6,146 bases of DNA from contig DJXC01000218.1 in assembly GCA_002449575.1 (NCBI GenBank), forward strand, positions 1-6,146, in the 5' to 3' direction. The stretch is from Ruminococcus sp. UBA7014. GTDB lineage: Bacteria; Bacillota; Clostridia; Oscillospirales; Ruminococcaceae. Below are positions 4,928-6,146 of the stretch, piece by piece (the stretch's first letter is position 1; each line of letters starts with the position of its first letter). The position numbers and the translations under genes were made by a program. Under the pieces are notes generated by a model. It did no database searches. It had not been told where the DNA came from and saw only the letters and a list, made by a program, of their open reading frames with translations.

Positions 4928-5908
4928 ATGGAACGCAAAGGTAATTTAATGACTTACAGACCTGATATTAAGGTCTTTGATGCAACTATCCGTGACGGCG
5001 GACTTGTTAATAATTTTTTCTTTACAGATGATTTTGTAAAAGCTCTCTATCTGGCTAATCTCCGTGCTGGTGTAGATTATATGGAAATGGGTTATCTTGC
5101 TGATACCGATGTTTTCAAGACAGAAGATTTCGGCGACTGGAAATTCTGCAAGGAAGAACATCTGCGCCGTATTGTCGGCAATAATGATACTGACCTGAAA
5201 CTTTCTGTGATGGCAGATGTTGGCAGAACGAATCTGCAAAGAGACCTGCTTCCGAAAGAAGAGAGTGTCATTGACATGGTTCGTGTGGCAACTTATATTC
5301 ATACAATGCCTGCCGCTATCGAAATGATTGAATATGCTGCAAGTCTCGGTTATGAAACGACATGCAATATTATGGCAATTTCCAAAGCAAGAACAGAAGA
5401 TATTGAAGAAGCTCTCCGACTGCTTGCCCAGACACCTATTAAAGCTGTTTATATTGTGGACAGCTACGGCGCACTGTTTCCGGAACAGATTCAGGAATTA
5501 ACAAAAATGTATCTGGAAGTAATGGAACCTGCCGGAAAACAGGTGGGCATTCATGCACATAACAATCAGCAGATGGCTTTTGCCAATACGGTAGAAAGTT
5601 GTTCGATGGGTGCAAGCTTCCTTGATGCGACTGTTGGCAGCATGGGCAGAGGTGCTGGCAACTGTGCTATGGAACTGCTGCTCGGCTTCCTGAAAAATCC
5701 GAAATATAATCTCACACCGATTCTGAAATTCTATCAGGATTATACTCTGAAACTCAGAACAGAAGAAGGTCTGAAATGGGGCTATGATATTCAGTATCTG
5801 CTGACCGGAAAAATGAATCTGCATCCTTCTTCTGCGATTGCATTCACCAAAGAAGACAGAACAGATTATGCAAACTTCTATCATCAGTTATTTGATTTAG
5901 AACCTTGA
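4928..5908 (+). CDS. HMGL-like (DRE-TIM) aldolase/lyase-family enzyme, substrate unknown
   Basis: A 326-residue cytoplasmic TIM-barrel protein of the HMGL-like family, which includes HMG-CoA lyase, isopropylmalate synthase and 4-hydroxy-2-oxovalerate aldolase. Diagnostic motifs are F17-D-A-T-I-R22-D23-G-G near the N-terminus (Arg stabilises the enolate and Asp binds the divalent metal in known members), V177-D-S-Y-G181, the metal-binding H209-A-H211-N-N, and the glycine-rich G237-S-M-G-R-G-A-G-N245. These members make or break C-C bonds beside a carboxylate or thioester. The residue equivalent to the catalytic His that follows RDG in 4-hydroxy-2-oxovalerate aldolase (BphI H20, by my alignment) is Leu26, and no acetaldehyde dehydrogenase partner is adjacent, so that activity is doubtful. 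About 60 residues follow the barrel motifs (W-G-Y-D-I-Q-Y-L-L-T-G…H-P-S-S), perhaps a lid specific to this subfamily. The gene has its own promoter, leader hairpin and terminator. Family call is confident; reaction is not. Confidence 0.9.
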   Translation: MERKGNLMTYRPDIKVFDATIRDGGLVNNFFFTDDFVKALYLANLRAGVDYMEMGYLADTDVFKTEDFGDWKFCKEEHLRRIVGNNDTDLKLSVMADVGRTNLQRDLLPKEESVIDMVRVATYIHTMPAAIEMIEYAASLGYETTCNIMAISKARTEDIEEALRLLAQTPIKAVYIVDSYGALFPEQIQELTKMYLEVMEPAGKQVGIHAHNNQQMAFANTVESCSMGASFLDATVGSMGRGAGNCAMELLLGFLKNPKYNLTPILKFYQDYTLKLRTEEGLKWGYDIQYLLTGKMNLHPSSAIAFTKEDRTDYANFYHQLFDLEP

Positions 5909-5940
5909 CGTTTTTAATATTTTCTTGTCTGATATAGAAC

Positions 5941-5974
5941 AGACCCCGGAAACTGCTCCGGGGTTTGTTTCTTT
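5941..5974 (+). terminator. Rho-independent terminator of the aldolase-like gene
   Basis: ACCCCGGA (5943-5950) pairs with TCCGGGGT (5957-5964) around AACTGC. The stem extends by G5942/T5965 and A5941/T5966. The tail TTTGTTTCTTT serves the plus strand. On the minus strand the stem is followed by only a poor T tract, so it is at best a weak stop for the convergent gene. Confidence 0.88.
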
Positions 5975-5979
5975 CCAGA

Positions 5980-6146
5980 TTATAATTTTAATTTTTCATA
6001 GCGTTCTTTCAGAACTTCATGTTCATCAGAATTTTTATCAGCATTACCTCCGACCAGTGTAAAAGCGATATTTTCCTCGCTAGTGATGCCGTACATTGCC
6101 ACACCGCCGTCAGCACAATTTTCAAGTGACATCCTCCCCCGCCTGT
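5980..6146 (-). CDS. C-terminal part of an unidentified convergent gene, truncated by the window edge
   Basis: Read on the minus strand, 54 codons stay open from the right edge to TAA at 5982-5980. The visible end includes M-S-L-E-N-C-A-D-G-G-V-A-M-Y-G-I, then F-T-L-V-G-G-N-A-D, and a charged tail ending E-R-Y-E-K-L-K-L. A Met codon at 6132-6130 directly abuts a GGGGGAGG tract with no spacing, too close for a normal start, so the reading frame more likely continues beyond 6146. I do not recognise the family. It converges on the aldolase-like gene with 71 bp between stop codons. Confidence 0.6.
   Translation of the reverse strand, partial: RRGRMSLENCADGGVAMYGITSEENIAFTLVGGNADKNSDEHEVLKERYEKLKL

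Overview
The window looks like chromosomal DNA from a gut or rumen clostridium close to Ruminococcus (Oscillospiraceae). This is inferred from moderately AT-rich DNA, AGGAGG-type ribosome binding sites, sigma-70/SigA promoters, and two adjacent secreted proteins that end in type I dockerins, the docking module of cellulosome-type complexes. One of them carries a BspA-type leucine-rich repeat (LRR_5) ectodomain, a combination common in dockerin-rich ruminococci. No species can be assigned from the sequence alone. There is no tRNA, rRNA, CRISPR array, transposase or phage gene.

Layout. The tail of an upstream transcript (terminator, 1-39) is followed by a 696-residue LRR/dockerin protein (122-2212). 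Next is a 189-residue dockerin protein (2354-2923) with an unrecognised N-terminal module, its own promoter (2258-2286) and a terminator (2930-2955). A two-gene operon follows from a near-consensus promoter (2958-2986). It encodes a cytoplasmic protein of unknown function (3023-4162) and a zinc-ribbon membrane protein (4181-4762), and ends at a terminator (4766-4805). Then comes a monocistronic HMGL-like/DRE-TIM aldolase-type enzyme (4928-5908) with its own promoter, a perfect 5' leader hairpin and a terminator (5941-5974). Finally, the last 54 codons of a convergent gene run in from the right edge on the minus strand (5980-6146).

How the genes relate. The two dockerin proteins probably share a cohesin partner: their dockerin-coding DNA is about 95% identical over 170 bp, with an 85-bp exact stretch, pointing to recent duplication or gene conversion. 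Neither has a recognisable catalytic module, so both look like non-enzymatic subunits of an extracellular assembly. The zinc-ribbon/unknown-protein operon and the aldolase are separated from them by terminators and dedicated promoters, and nothing in the sequence ties them to the dockerin genes.

The three clear promoters share one design: a -35 box beginning TTG, a 17-bp spacer and an extended TGn -10 box. In two cases the -35 TTG is also the first possible TTG start of the downstream open frame, so automatic start calls there would be about 30 codons too long. I found no convincing new multi-gene system. The best leads are the unknown module of the small dockerin protein, the unknown-protein/zinc-ribbon pair, and the palindromes at the starts of two transcripts.
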